From: Seohaeicola zhoushanensis
GTDB taxonomy: Bacteria; Pseudomonadota; Alphaproteobacteria; Rhodobacterales; Rhodobacteraceae
Reading direction: 5' to 3'
Assembly (NCBI RefSeq): GCF_014656415.1
Contig: NZ_BNCJ01000007.1
Coordinates: 1 to 64,000 of the forward strand
Length of the DNA: 64,000 nucleotides
Both the position numbers and the translations under genes were made by a program. How positions within the stretch are numbered: position 1 is the stretch's first letter; every line of letters begins with the position of its first letter. This document shows positions 49,149 to 57,740 of this stretch, one piece after another. The notes under the pieces are model-generated. The model ran no database searches. It had not been told where the DNA came from and worked only from the letters and a program-made list of their open reading frames with translations.

Positions 49149-49727
49149 ATGGGACGCAATCGCACATACGACCGCCAGGACGTTCTCGACAAGGCGATGC
49201 GCCTGTTCTGGCAGAACGGCTTCCAGGCCACCTCGATCGGCGAGGTGGCGCAGGCCACCGGCATGAACACCGCCAGCATGTACAAGGAATTCGGCGACAA
49301 GGACGGCCTCTTCGCCAACGCGCTGGCGCATTATCGCGGTCAGGTCATGTCTCCCCGATTCGAGATGCTGTCGCGTGAACCGAACCTCAAGGGCGTCCTC
49401 GACTTCCTCGACAACGTGGTGCGCGGAGCCGCGCGCGAGGAATACAAGGGCTGCCTGATGATGAACCACCTGGCCCAGAAACATGCGATCAGCGACGAGG
49501 CCGCCGCGATGATCGACGACTTCTGCGCGGCGATGGAATCGCACCTCGAACAGGCCCTGCGCGGCGCCCAGGCCGCGGGCGAGTTGCCCGCCTCCAAGGA
49601 CCCGAAACTCCTGGCGAGCTACATCATGTGCAGCGTCCACGGCCTGGTCCTCTATGGCCGCCATCCGTCGAAAAAGGACGCCATCCCAAGGCTCCACGAC
49701 ATCATCCGCCAGGCCGTCCTGAATTGA
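49149..49727 (+). CDS. TetR/AcrR-family transcriptional regulator
   Basis: A 192-residue repressor. N-terminal HTH (MGRNRTYDRQDVLDKAMRLF, ATSIGEVAQATGMNTASMYK), C-terminal ligand domain resembling the TetR_C group with CLMMNHLAQK and LASYIMCSVHGLVLYGR. No ribosome site is visible before the ATG, so it may be leaderless. Identical A/T operator-like words flank the gene, suggesting autoregulation and control of both neighbours. Confidence 0.9.
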   Translation: MGRNRTYDRQDVLDKAMRLFWQNGFQATSIGEVAQATGMNTASMYKEFGDKDGLFANALAHYRGQVMSPRFEMLSREPNLKGVLDFLDNVVRGAAREEYKGCLMMNHLAQKHAISDEAAAMIDDFCAAMESHLEQALRGAQAAGELPASKDPKLLASYIMCSVHGLVLYGRHPSKKDAIPRLHDIIRQAVLN

Positions 49728-49760
49728 CTCGCCTCGGATGGCCGGCCCGATTTTTCTAAA

Positions 49761-49775
49761 ATTGAAATTTTAAAA
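49761..49775. promoter_or_regulatory. Candidate TetR operator, copy 2
   Basis: The same 15-bp word as 49113-49127, placed 66 bp before the SnoaL-like gene start, beside TTCTAAA (also found near copy 1 at 49134). Good candidate for control of that gene by the adjacent TetR protein. Confidence 0.6.
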
Positions 49776-49841
49776 TATTCGTTGTAGAATGCCCACACCC
49801 GGCTCCCGTTGCACGGGAGGGGAATGGGGGAGGCCACCGAC

Positions 49842-50255
49842 ATGTCGATTACCGAAACCGCAAGGAACTTCTTCGAAGCCTGCGAGGCGGGCAAGGGATG
49901 GGACACCTGCAAGACCTGGTGCACCGACGACGCCAGCTTCGCCTGCCAGTCCGGCGCGCTGGCCGATACGGTGACGCTCGAGGGCTATACCGACTGGATG
50001 AAGGGCCTGTTCACCCCGATCCCGGATGGCCGCTACGATCTCAAGGGCTTCGCCGCCGACGAGGGGCGCAACACCGTTCTCGCCTACGGCATCTTCCGCG
50101 GCACGCACACCGGCGAGGGCGGCCCACTGCCCCCCACCGGCAAGTCGCTCGCGGCGGACTACGTCTATTCGATGGAATTCGAGGACGGAAAGATCCGCCA
50201 CATGACCAAGATCTGGAACGACGGCCATTCCCTGGCCCAGCTCGGCTGGGCCTGA
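49842..50255 (+). CDS. SnoaL/NTF2-like small protein
   Basis: A 137-residue cone-barrel fold protein starting MSITETARNFFEACEAGKGW, with YTDWMKGLFTPIPDGRYDLKG in the middle and FEDGKIRHMTKIWNDG at the end. Such proteins include polyketide cyclases, isomerases and many of unknown role. The ATG at 49842 has GGGGGAGG at 9-nt spacing; the in-frame ATG at 49824 is an alternative. It is probably controlled by the upstream TetR gene. Confidence 0.8.
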   Translation: MSITETARNFFEACEAGKGWDTCKTWCTDDASFACQSGALADTVTLEGYTDWMKGLFTPIPDGRYDLKGFAADEGRNTVLAYGIFRGTHTGEGGPLPPTGKSLAADYVYSMEFEDGKIRHMTKIWNDGHSLAQLGWA

Positions 50256-50319
50256 ACCGGCGCGCAGGGCAAGGCGCACGGACATGACCGCCCGTTCCTT
50301 CGATCCACGACTAGGAAAA

Positions 50320-50396
50320 TGGTGACCCCGACAGGATTTGAACCTGTAACCTGCCCCTTAGGAGGGGGCTGCTCTATCCAATTGAGCCACGGGGCC
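50320..50396 (-). tRNA. tRNA-Arg(CCU)
   Basis: 77 nt on the minus strand with encoded CCA. Acceptor GGCCCCG with CGGGGTC (one G-U pair), D-arm GGCTCAATTGGATAGAGC, anticodon arm GCCCC-CTCCTAA-GGGGC giving CCU, and T-arm ACAGGTTCAAATCCTGT. No intron, although this tRNA carries a group I intron in some other alphaproteobacteria. Confidence 0.96.
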
Positions 50397-50453
50397 GCCG
50401 ACCCGCTCTTACCCGGCTTCGCGGGCCTTGTCATCGGTTTTGCGCCACCTCGT

Positions 50454-50492
50454 GAACAGTTGTTGAACCCCGCGCGGCGTTTGCGCTAGCAT
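50454..50492 (+). promoter_or_regulatory. LacI-family gene promoter overlapped by a second LexA-like box
   Basis: GAAC (50454-50457), seven bases, GAAC (50465-50468) overlaps a possible -35 TTGAAC (50463-50468), with TAGCAT (50487-50492) 18 bp further. Layout is suitable for LexA control of the LacI-type regulator and the YcaQ-like gene behind it. One such box is expected by chance per window, so this is tentative. Confidence 0.45.
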
Positions 50493-50520
50493 CGGGAAAA
50501 GGCAACCGGAAAGACCTGAC

Positions 50521-51546
50521 GTGGCCAACGAACCCAAACGACCGCTGACACTCAGGGATGTTTCCGAGGCCTCTGGCGTTTCCGAGATGACCGTCAGCCG
50601 CGTCCTGCGCAACCGGGGCGATGTCTCCGAGGCCACGCGCGAGAAGGTGCTCGCCGCCGCCAAGGAGCTGGGCTACGTCCCCAACAAGATCGCCGGCGCG
50701 CTGGCCTCGAACCGGGTGAACCTGGTCGCCGTCATCATCCCCTCGCTATCGAACATGGTCTTCCCCGAGGTCCTGACCGGCATCAACCAGGTGCTGGAAG
50801 ACACCGAGCTGCAGCCGGTGGTCGGCGTCACCGACTACCTGCCCGAGAAGGAGGAACGCGTCCTCTACGAGATGCTCTCCTGGCGGCCCTCCGGCGTGAT
50901 CATTGCCGGGCTCGAACACTCCGAGGCCTCCCGCGCCATGCTCGAGGCCGCGGGCATCCCGGTGGTCGAGATCATGGACACCGACGGCAAGCCGGTCGAC
51001 GCCATGGTCGGCATCTCGCACCGCCGCGCGGGGCGCGAGATGGCGGCTGCGATCCTCAAGGCGGGCTACCGCCGCATCGGCTTCATGGGCACCAAGATGC
51101 CGCTCGACCACCGCGCCCGCAAGCGGTTCGAGGGCTTCACCGAGTTCCTCGCCAAGAACGGCATCGAGATCGAGGACCGCGAATTCTATTCCGGCGGCTC
51201 GGCGCTCGCCAAGGGCCGCGAGATGACCCAGGCCATGCTCGAACGCTCGCCCGAGCTCGATTTTCTCTACTATTCCAACGACATGATCGGGGCCGGCGGG
51301 CTGCTCTACCTGCTCGACAAGGGCATCGACGTGCCCGGCCAGATCGGTCTTGCCGGCTTCAACGGAGTGGAACTGCTCCAGGGCCTACCCCGCCAGCTTG
51401 CCACCATGGACGCCTGCCGGCTCGAGATCGGGCGCAAGGCCGCCGAGATCATCGCCGCCCGCCTCGCCGAGCCGCCGGTCGAGATCGAGAGCCAGGTCAC
51501 GCTGGTCCCCAAGATCAGCTACGGCGATACGCTGAAGCGGCGCTAG
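50521..51546 (+). CDS. LacI-family regulator, GntR (gluconate) type
   Basis: A 341-residue repressor with GTG start at 50521. HTH at about 9-30 (LRDVSEASGVSEMTVSRVLR), hinge helix with KIAGALASNR, and a periplasmic-binding-protein-like sensor. IIPSLSNMVFPEVLTGINQV, LYEMLSWRPSGVIIAGLEHS and GIPVVEIMDTDGKPVDAMVG closely follow the gluconate repressor GntR. A LacI-type palindrome stands before edd 10 kb away (60285-60296), a possible target. The next gene starts directly after its TAG. Confidence 0.88.
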   Translation: MANEPKRPLTLRDVSEASGVSEMTVSRVLRNRGDVSEATREKVLAAAKELGYVPNKIAGALASNRVNLVAVIIPSLSNMVFPEVLTGINQVLEDTELQPVVGVTDYLPEKEERVLYEMLSWRPSGVIIAGLEHSEASRAMLEAAGIPVVEIMDTDGKPVDAMVGISHRRAGREMAAAILKAGYRRIGFMGTKMPLDHRARKRFEGFTEFLAKNGIEIEDREFYSGGSALAKGREMTQAMLERSPELDFLYYSNDMIGAGGLLYLLDKGIDVPGQIGLAGFNGVELLQGLPRQLATMDACRLEIGRKAAEIIAARLAEPPVEIESQVTLVPKISYGDTLKRR

Positions 51547-52746
51547 GTGTCCCCGCCCCGGCTCGACAACCGCGCCGCCCGCGCGCTCTTCCTCGACCGC
51601 CACGCGCTGGCCGAAAGCCCCTCGGGCCCCGGCAAGGGCGACGACCTGCAGGCGCTGATCGAACGCCTCGGCTTCGTCCAGCTCGACAGCGTCAATACCG
51701 TGGCGCGGGCGCATGACCTGATCCTCTTCGCCCGCCGCCCCGCCTACCGCTCCGACAACCTGACAAGGCACTATGCCAAGGGCCAGCTCTTCGAGCACTG
51801 GACCCATGACGCCTCGGTGATCCCGCGCGCCTTCTACCCGCACTGGCAGATCCGCTTCGCCCGCAACGCCGGGACGCTCAAGGACCGCTGGAAGAACTGG
51901 CAGGGCGAGGCCTTCCACGACCACTTCGAACCGGTTCTGACCCATATCCGCGACAACGGCCCGGTCTCTGCGGCCGAAGTTGGCGGCGACGAGAAGAAGG
52001 GCGGCTCGGGCTGGTGGGACTGGCACCCCTCCAAGGCCGCGCTCGAATACCTCTGGCACACCGGCGCGCTGACCGTGGTGGGCCGCGATGCCTTCCGCAA
52101 GCGCTATGACCTGACCGAGCGGGTGATCGAGGAGACCCTGCGCGAGACCCGCCCCGACCCGGCCGAAACCATCGACTGGTGCTGCACCGCCGCGCTCGAC
52201 CGACTGGGTTTCGCCACCTCGGGCGAGATCGCCGCCTTCTGGGCCACCGTCACCCCGCAGGAGGCCAAGGACTGGTGCGCGGCGGAATGCGCCGCCGGTC
52301 GCCTCGAACCGATCCGCATCGAGGGCGCCGACGGCACCGAGCGCATCGCCTTCGCCCGCCCCGGCACCACCGAATTCGAAATCCCCGCCGTCACCCAGCG
52401 CCTGCGCGTGCTCAGCCCCTTCGACCCGGCCCTGCGCGACCGCAACCGCGCTGAACGCCTCTTCGGCTTCCGCTACCGGATCGAGATCTTCGTGCCCGAG
52501 GCGAAACGGCAATACGGCTACTACGTCTTCCCCCTGCTCGAAGGCGACCGCCTGGTCGGCCGCATCGACATGAAGGCCCAGCGCGATCAGGACGTGCTGC
52601 GCGTCACCGCCCTCTGGCCCGAACGCGGCGTCGCCTGGGGCGCCGGCCGCCAGGCCCGGCTCGAGTCCGAACTCGCCCGCCTCTGCCGCCTCGCCGGCGT
52701 CTCCCGTGTGGCGTTCGCCGACGGCTGGCTACGCGAGCCGAAGTAG
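51547..52746 (+). CDS. YcaQ-like winged-helix DNA glycosylase family protein
   Basis: A 399-residue protein of the DUF1006/YcaQ family, whose E. coli member unhooks DNA interstrand crosslinks. Family landmarks are RLGFVQLDSVNTVARAHDLI (with the QLDSV motif), LFEHWTHDASVIPRAFYPHW and LSPFDPALRDRNRAERLFGF near the C-terminus. The GTG at 51547 abuts the LacI-family stop, so the pair is co-transcribed. A DNA-repair role is inferred from the family. Confidence 0.86.
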   Translation: MSPPRLDNRAARALFLDRHALAESPSGPGKGDDLQALIERLGFVQLDSVNTVARAHDLILFARRPAYRSDNLTRHYAKGQLFEHWTHDASVIPRAFYPHWQIRFARNAGTLKDRWKNWQGEAFHDHFEPVLTHIRDNGPVSAAEVGGDEKKGGSGWWDWHPSKAALEYLWHTGALTVVGRDAFRKRYDLTERVIEETLRETRPDPAETIDWCCTAALDRLGFATSGEIAAFWATVTPQEAKDWCAAECAAGRLEPIRIEGADGTERIAFARPGTTEFEIPAVTQRLRVLSPFDPALRDRNRAERLFGFRYRIEIFVPEAKRQYGYYVFPLLEGDRLVGRIDMKAQRDQDVLRVTALWPERGVAWGAGRQARLESELARLCRLAGVSRVAFADGWLREPK

Positions 52747-52779
52747 CCCCACCGCACCGCCCGGAATCAAGCCGAAGGC

Positions 52780-52920
52780 GCCGGGCGAGCGCCGGCCCGT
52801 CCCGGCGGGCTGGCGCTTTTGCACCGGCTCACTGCGCTCGGAGGTCCTCCGGACGTGGCCGGGATAAAGCACAGACTACAACCGCAGCAGCGCCACCCCA
52901 CGGGCCGGCGCTCGCCCGGC
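52780..52920. repeat. Dispersed ~141-bp element with terminal inverted repeats, copy B
   Basis: It starts GCCGGGCGAGCGCCGG and ends with the inverted complement (GGGCCGGCGCTCGCCCGGC). It is the partner of the copy at 2092-2234, in the same orientation, with 35 of the first 40 bases identical. Unlike copy A it lies between genes. Confidence 0.8.
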
Positions 52921-52965
52921 TTGCACGCCCTGTGGCGCAAGTTCCTACCACGTCCAAAGGCGCCT

Positions 52966-52988
52966 CCCCTCCCCCTCGTGGGGAGGGG
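52966..52988. repeat. CCCCTCCCC/GGGGAGGGG hairpin repeat
   Basis: A perfect 9-bp stem with loop CTCGT, followed by ATGGGGGTGGGGG. It belongs to a type of extragenic hairpin common across proteobacteria. It may act as a weak transcription stop. Confidence 0.7.
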
Positions 52989-53080
52989 ATGGGGGTGGGG
53001 GGCCGCCGGTCCCATTGCGCAACATCCGGGTCGCTCCACCACCCCCTCAAATGGCATCACGATGCAAAAGGAGACCCGCC

Positions 53081-53542
53081 ATGATCCGCTTCACCGCCCT
53101 GCCCACCGCCGAAGTACGCGCCCTGCAATCCGGCGCCCCCGATGCCTATGGCCATGCCCCCGAACGCACCATCTCCGACGGCGCCGGAAACCCCTGCCGC
53201 CATTGCCTGCAACAGATCCCCAAGGGCGCCGGTATGCTGATCCTCGCCCACCGCCCCTTCCCGGCCTTGCAGCCCTATGCCGAGACCGGCCCGATCTTCC
53301 TCTGCGCCGATCCCTGCGAACGGGGCGGCGGCACGGAGATTCCCGCCGCGCTGGCCTCGCCCGAATACCTCATCAAGGGCTACAATGCCGAAGACCGCAT
53401 CGTCTACGGCACCGGCCGGATCGTGCCCACCGAACAGATCCCCACCGCCGCCGAAACCATCCTCGCGCGCGAGGACATCGCCTATGTCCACGTCCGCTCG
53501 GCGCGCAACAACTGCTACCAGGCGAGGGTCGAGCGCGGCTGA
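53081..53542 (+). CDS. DUF1203 family protein
   Basis: A 153-residue protein matching DUF1203: IRFTALPTAEVRALQSGAPD, the cysteine-bearing GAGNPCRHCLQQIPKGAGML, ILAHRPFPALQPYAETGPIF, then CADPCERGGG and YVHVRSARNNCYQARVE. The CxxC and later Cys/His could bind a metal. No function is known. AAAAGGAG precedes the ATG at 53081. It is likely co-transcribed with the small zinc-finger gene 81 bp downstream. Confidence 0.88.
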   Translation: MIRFTALPTAEVRALQSGAPDAYGHAPERTISDGAGNPCRHCLQQIPKGAGMLILAHRPFPALQPYAETGPIFLCADPCERGGGTEIPAALASPEYLIKGYNAEDRIVYGTGRIVPTEQIPTAAETILAREDIAYVHVRSARNNCYQARVERG

Positions 53543-53623
53543 GGCATCCCCCCTCTTGCCCCCGCGGGGCCAATTGCGCATAAACGCGGGCGAAACCGGT
53601 CGGCATGAAGGACGTGACCCGCA

Positions 53624-53803
53624 ATGAGCATCGAAGCGCCGGAAACCAAGGTCGTGGACAGCTATCGCGTCGCCTGTGACGGCGGCGACGGCGCGCTGGG
53701 CCATCCCCGCGTCTGGCTCAGCCTGTCGCACGAGACCGGCGAGGTCGAATGCCCCTATTGCGACTGCAAGTTCGTCCACAAGGACCACGCGGCCGCGGCC
53801 TGA
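53624..53803 (+). CDS. Zinc-finger protein of the zf-CHCC type
   Basis: A 59-residue protein with the CHCC pattern: C18 (YRVACDGG), H27 (LGHPRVWL) and C43/C46 (ECPYCDCKF). This is the fold of the mitochondrial complex I subunit NDUFS6 and its alphaproteobacterial counterparts, suggesting a respiratory complex I accessory role, although no nuo genes are here. A short GTGACCCGC leader precedes the ATG with no strong ribosome site. Confidence 0.85.
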   Translation: MSIEAPETKVVDSYRVACDGGDGALGHPRVWLSLSHETGEVECPYCDCKFVHKDHAAAA

Positions 53804-53910
53804 TCCGGCGGGACCGGAACGCAGCGGCTCCGGGCGCAGCCAAGGCCCCAAATTCGTCCGCGAAAACCACTCCCGACGGAATCACAGCAAAATCAACAAC
53901 ATGACCCCCC

Positions 53911-53924
53911 GTCCCAGCTGGGAC
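53911..53924. promoter_or_regulatory. Palindrome GTCCCAGCTGGGAC before polA
   Basis: A perfect 14-bp palindrome within a larger fold (CCCCCC and GGGGGCGGG flank it), about 100 bp before the polA start. It is either a terminator-like structure for the zinc-finger gene or an operator. Confidence 0.4.
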
Positions 53925-54023
53925 AGTCCAGGGGGCGGGTGAATTCCGCCCTCTCTCGGCCATTGCAGCCCCCTCCCCGATGCGGGATACAGGGGGCCGG
54001 CGATACAGGCGAAAGAGGGCATC

Positions 54024-56834
54024 ATGGCGACCACAACCTTCGGCAAGGGCTGCCACCTGCACCTGATCGACGGCTCGGCCTTCATCTTCCGCGCCTTCCA
54101 CGCGCTGCCGCCGCTGACACGCAAGTCCGACGGCCTGCCCATCGGCGCGGTCGCAGGCTTCTGCAACATGATCTTCAAGATGGTCGAGGACAACACCGGC
54201 CCCGACGCCCCCACCCATGTCGCCGTGGTCTTCGACAAGGGCAGCCACACCTTCCGCAACGACATGTACGACCTCTACAAGGCCAACCGCGAGGCGATGC
54301 CCGAGGACCTGCGCCCGCAGATCCCGCTGACCCGCGAGGCCACCCTCGCCTTCAACATCGCCTGCAAGGAGCTGGAAGGCTACGAGGCCGACGACATCAT
54401 CGCCACCCTCTCCTGCCAGGCCCGCGACGCCGGCGGCCGGGTGACCATCATCAGCTCGGACAAGGACCTGATGCAGCTCGTCGGCGACGGCGTGGTGATG
54501 TATGACGCGATGAAGAGCAAGGTCATCGACCGCGACGGCGTCTTCGAGAAATTCGGCGTCTTCCCCGAGCATGTGGTCGACGTGCAGGCCCTGGCCGGCG
54601 ACGCGGTCGACAACGTACCCGGCGCGCCCGGCATCGGCATCAAGACCGCCGCGCTGCTCATCAACGAATACGGCTCGCTCGAAGAGCTGCTCGACCGCGC
54701 CGGCGAGATCAAGCAGCCCAAGCGGCGCGAGGTGCTGACCGAGAAGCGCGCCCAGATCGAACTGTCCAAGAAGCTGGTCCAGCTCGACTGCAACACCCCG
54801 CTCGACTTCACTCTCGACGACCTCGAAGTGCGCGACCCCGACCCCGAGGCGCTGATGACCTTCCTCGCCGAGATGGAGTTCCGCACCCTCACCAAGCGGG
54901 TCGCCGACAAGCTGGGCGTTGAAACCCCGGCGATCCCCGAGAAGCCCGCCGAGGCGGCGGCCGAGGCCCCAGCCGCGCCGGAAGCCCCGGACTTCGACAA
55001 GGCGCGATACGACTGCGTCCGCGATGCGGCGACGCTGGAAACCTGGGTCTCGCAGATCCGCGAACGCGGCTACGTGGCGGTCGATACCGAGACCACCTCG
55101 CTCGACGAGATGAAGGCCGAGCTGGTGGGCATCTCGCTCTGCGTCGAGCCGGGCCACGCCTGCTACATCCCGGTCGGCCACCGCGACGGCGCCAGCGGCG
55201 ACCTCTTCGGCTCGGACACCCTGGCCGAAGGCCAGATGCCGCTCGACCAGGCGCTGGCGATCCTGAAGCCGGTGCTCGAGGATGACGCCATCCTCAAGAT
55301 CGGCCAGAACATGAAATACGACGCCAAGATCCTGGCCCGCCACGGCATCGAGGTCGCGCCGATCGACGACACCATGCTGATGAGCTACGCCCTGCACGGC
55401 GGTCTGCACAACCACGGCATGGACCTGCTGAGCGAGACCTACCTCGGCCATATCCCGATCCCGATCAAGCCGCTGCTCGGCTCGGGCAAGTCGGCGATAA
55501 CCTTCGACCGGGTCAAGATCGACGACGCTACCCGCTACGCCGCCGAGGATGCCGACATCACCCTGCGGCTCTGGCAGGTCTTCAAGCCGCGCCTGCACGT
55601 CGCCCGCGTCACCACCGTCTACGAGACGCTGGAACGCCCGCTGGTGCCGGTGCTGGGGCGGATGGAGATGTCGGGCATCCGCGTCGACCGCGACACGCTC
55701 TCGCGCATGTCCAACGCCTTCGCCCAGAAGATGGCCGGGCTCGAGGCCGAGTTGCACGAGCTGGCGGGCGAGAGCTTCAACGTCCAGTCGGCAGCCAAGG
55801 TCGGCGAGATCCTGTTCGACAAGATGTCATTGCCCGGCGGCAAGAAGACCAAGACCGGCCAGTGGCAGACCACCTCGGACGTGCTGGAAGACCTCGCCAC
55901 CGAACACGACTTCCCGGCCCGCGTGCTCGACTACCGCCAGCTGCAGAAGCTGAAGTCGACCTATACCGACGCGCTGCAGGACCATATCAACGCCGAGACC
56001 GGACGGGTGCATACCTCCTATTCCATCGCCGGCGCGAACACCGGGCGGCTGGCCTCGACCGACCCGAACCTGCAGAACATCCCGGTGCGTACCGAAGAAG
56101 GCCGCCGGATCCGCGAGGCCTTTGTCGCCGAGCCGGGCAAGAAGCTGGTGAGCCTCGACTACTCCCAGATCGAACTCCGCATCCTCGCCCATATCGCCGA
56201 TATCCCGCAGCTCAAGCAGGCCTTCGCCGATGGCATCGACATCCACGCGCTGACCGCGTCGGAAATGTTCAACGTCCCGCTCGACGAGATGACGCCGGAT
56301 ATCCGCCGCCGCGCCAAGGCGATCAACTTCGGAGTGATCTACGGCATCTCGGGCTTCGGCCTCGCCCGCAACCTGCGCATTCCCAGGGCCGAGGCGCAGG
56401 GCTTCATCGACCGCTACTTCGAACGCTTCCCCGGCATCCGCAGCTACATGGACCAGACCGTGGACTTCGCCAAGGAGCATGGCTTCGTCCAGACCCTGTT
56501 CGGTCGCAAGATCCACACCCCCGAGATCAACGCCAAGGGCCCCCACGCCGGCTTCGCCCGCCGCGCCGCGATCAATGCGCCGATCCAGGGCACCGCCGCC
56601 GACGTGATCCGCCGCGCCATGGTGCGGATGGAGCCCGCCATCGCGGATCTTCCGGCGAAGATGCTGCTGCAGGTCCACGACGAACTGCTCTTCGAAGTCG
56701 AGGAAACCGCCACCGAGGCCACCATCGCCCGCGCCCGCGAGGTCATGGAAGGCGCCGCCTCCCCGGCGGTTCACCTCGCCGTGCCGCTCACGGTCGACGC
56801 CGGCGTCGGCGCCAACTGGGCCGAGGCTCATTGA
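54024..56834 (+). CDS. polA: DNA polymerase I
   Basis: A 936-residue repair polymerase. 5'-3' exonuclease domain about 1-290 (LIDGSAFIFRAFHALPPLT, YEADDIIATL, SSDKDLMQL). 3'-5' exonuclease domain from about 330 with intact catalytic DTET (VAVDTETTSL), so proofreading should be active. Polymerase domain from about 550 with motif A VSLDYSQIELRILAH, motif B RRRAKAINFGVIYGISGFG and motif C LLQVHDELLFEVE. It is monocistronic. Repeat copy 6 follows closely. Confidence 0.97.
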   Translation: MATTTFGKGCHLHLIDGSAFIFRAFHALPPLTRKSDGLPIGAVAGFCNMIFKMVEDNTGPDAPTHVAVVFDKGSHTFRNDMYDLYKANREAMPEDLRPQIPLTREATLAFNIACKELEGYEADDIIATLSCQARDAGGRVTIISSDKDLMQLVGDGVVMYDAMKSKVIDRDGVFEKFGVFPEHVVDVQALAGDAVDNVPGAPGIGIKTAALLINEYGSLEELLDRAGEIKQPKRREVLTEKRAQIELSKKLVQLDCNTPLDFTLDDLEVRDPDPEALMTFLAEMEFRTLTKRVADKLGVETPAIPEKPAEAAAEAPAAPEAPDFDKARYDCVRDAATLETWVSQIRERGYVAVDTETTSLDEMKAELVGISLCVEPGHACYIPVGHRDGASGDLFGSDTLAEGQMPLDQALAILKPVLEDDAILKIGQNMKYDAKILARHGIEVAPIDDTMLMSYALHGGLHNHGMDLLSETYLGHIPIPIKPLLGSGKSAITFDRVKIDDATRYAAEDADITLRLWQVFKPRLHVARVTTVYETLERPLVPVLGRMEMSGIRVDRDTLSRMSNAFAQKMAGLEAELHELAGESFNVQSAAKVGEILFDKMSLPGGKKTKTGQWQTTSDVLEDLATEHDFPARVLDYRQLQKLKSTYTDALQDHINAETGRVHTSYSIAGANTGRLASTDPNLQNIPVRTEEGRRIREAFVAEPGKKLVSLDYSQIELRILAHIADIPQLKQAFADGIDIHALTASEMFNVPLDEMTPDIRRRAKAINFGVIYGISGFGLARNLRIPRAEAQGFIDRYFERFPGIRSYMDQTVDFAKEHGFVQTLFGRKIHTPEINAKGPHAGFARRAAINAPIQGTAADVIRRAMVRMEPAIADLPAKMLLQVHDELLFEVEETATEATIARAREVMEGAASPAVHLAVPLTVDAGVGANWAEAH

Positions 56835-56848
56835 CCCCCAGGACCTGC

Positions 56849-56930
56849 GCCGCGCCCCTGATTTCTCTTCTTTCCAAATATCTCCGGGGGTGAATTGGCC
56901 GCAGGCCAAGAGGGGGCAGCGCCCCCTCCC
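56849..56930 (+). repeat. TTTCCAAATA-family repeat, copy 6, long form
   Basis: Identical to copy 5 over 47 bp, from GCCCCTGATTTCTCTTCTTT to GTGAATTGGCC, then GGCCAAGAGGGGGCAGCGCC. It begins 15 nt past the polA stop. Confidence 0.88.
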
Positions 56931-56938
56931 CTTCCCTC

Positions 56939-57700
56939 TCACCCCGCGCGCGGCAGCCAGTTCAGGCTCGCCTCCGTCCGCTTCGTCGTCGGCCTGTATT
57001 CCGCGCTGACCCAGCCGTCATAGCCGGCGCCCTCCAGCGCCGCGAACAGCCCTGCGAAATCCACCGTCCCGCGTCCCGGCTCCGTCCGCCCCGGCGCATC
57101 GCCGATCTGGACATGCACCGCCCGCGCGCCAAACTCGCGCCAGACCGCCAGCGCGTCGCCGTGGATCACCTGCGCGTGGTAGCAGTCGTATTGCAGCCCG
57201 ACGTTGGCCCGATCGACCGCATCCAGCACCCGCGCCGCCAGCGGGTAGCCGTCGAGGAAATAGCCGGGCTGGTCGCCGGGGTTCAGCGGCTCGATGGTGA
57301 ACCGCTGGGCGGGCGCCGTCTCGGCCAGCCAGCGCAGGTTGGCGACGAAGGTGTCGAAGGCCGCCGCCTCCCTGGTATAGCCCGCCATCACGTGGATCAG
57401 CCCCGGCCCCAGAACCTCGGCATAGCGCAGCACCCGGCGCATGTCGTGGCGGAAGCGGTCTTCGCCGCCGGGTACGGCGGCATAGCCCGGCGCGCCGCCG
57501 GTATAGTTCGGCGGCGGCGCGTTCATCAGCACGAAGTCCAACCCGTTCTGCTGCAGGGCGCGGCGCGTCTCGACGGCGGCGATGTCATAGGGAAACAGGA
57601 TCTCGGCCCCGGTGAAACCCGCCGCGGCGGCGGCGTCGAAGCGGTCGAGATAGGGCAGCTCGGTGAAGAGAAGGGACAGATTCGCGGCGAATTTCAGCAT
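56939..57700 (-). CDS. hyi: Hydroxypyruvate isomerase family protein
   Basis: A 253-residue xylose-isomerase-like TIM barrel: FAANLSLLFTELPYLDRFDA at the start, GAEILFPYDIA, TIEPLNPGDQPGYFL, YDCYHAQVIHGDA with metal-binding Glu/Asp/His, and VSAEYRPTTKRTEASLNWL at the end, all characteristic of hydroxypyruvate isomerase (hydroxypyruvate to tartronate semialdehyde). It is downstream of eda on the same strand, with the two-hairpin cassette between them. Confidence 0.9.
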   Translation of the reverse strand: MLKFAANLSLLFTELPYLDRFDAAAAAGFTGAEILFPYDIAAVETRRALQQNGLDFVLMNAPPPNYTGGAPGYAAVPGGEDRFRHDMRRVLRYAEVLGPGLIHVMAGYTREAAAFDTFVANLRWLAETAPAQRFTIEPLNPGDQPGYFLDGYPLAARVLDAVDRANVGLQYDCYHAQVIHGDALAVWREFGARAVHVQIGDAPGRTEPGRGTVDFAGLFAALEGAGYDGWVSAEYRPTTKRTEASLNWLPRAG

Positions 57701-57740
57701 CGACGTCTCCGAACATATCTACACTGACCTGGCGCCGCGC

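Larger units (their letters stand above)
52747..53080. other. Intergenic region with repeat element copy B and a G/C hairpin
   Basis: 334 bp between the YcaQ-like gene and the DUF1203 gene. No gene is seen. It contains the 141-bp inverted-repeat element (52780-52920), the CCCCTCCCC/GGGGAGGGG hairpin (52966-52988), and then AAAAGGAG as the ribosome site of the next gene. Confidence 0.7.

Noticed and set aside
50320-50396. Group I intron in tRNA-Arg(CCU)
   Set aside because: The gene folds into a complete 77-nt tRNA without interruption.
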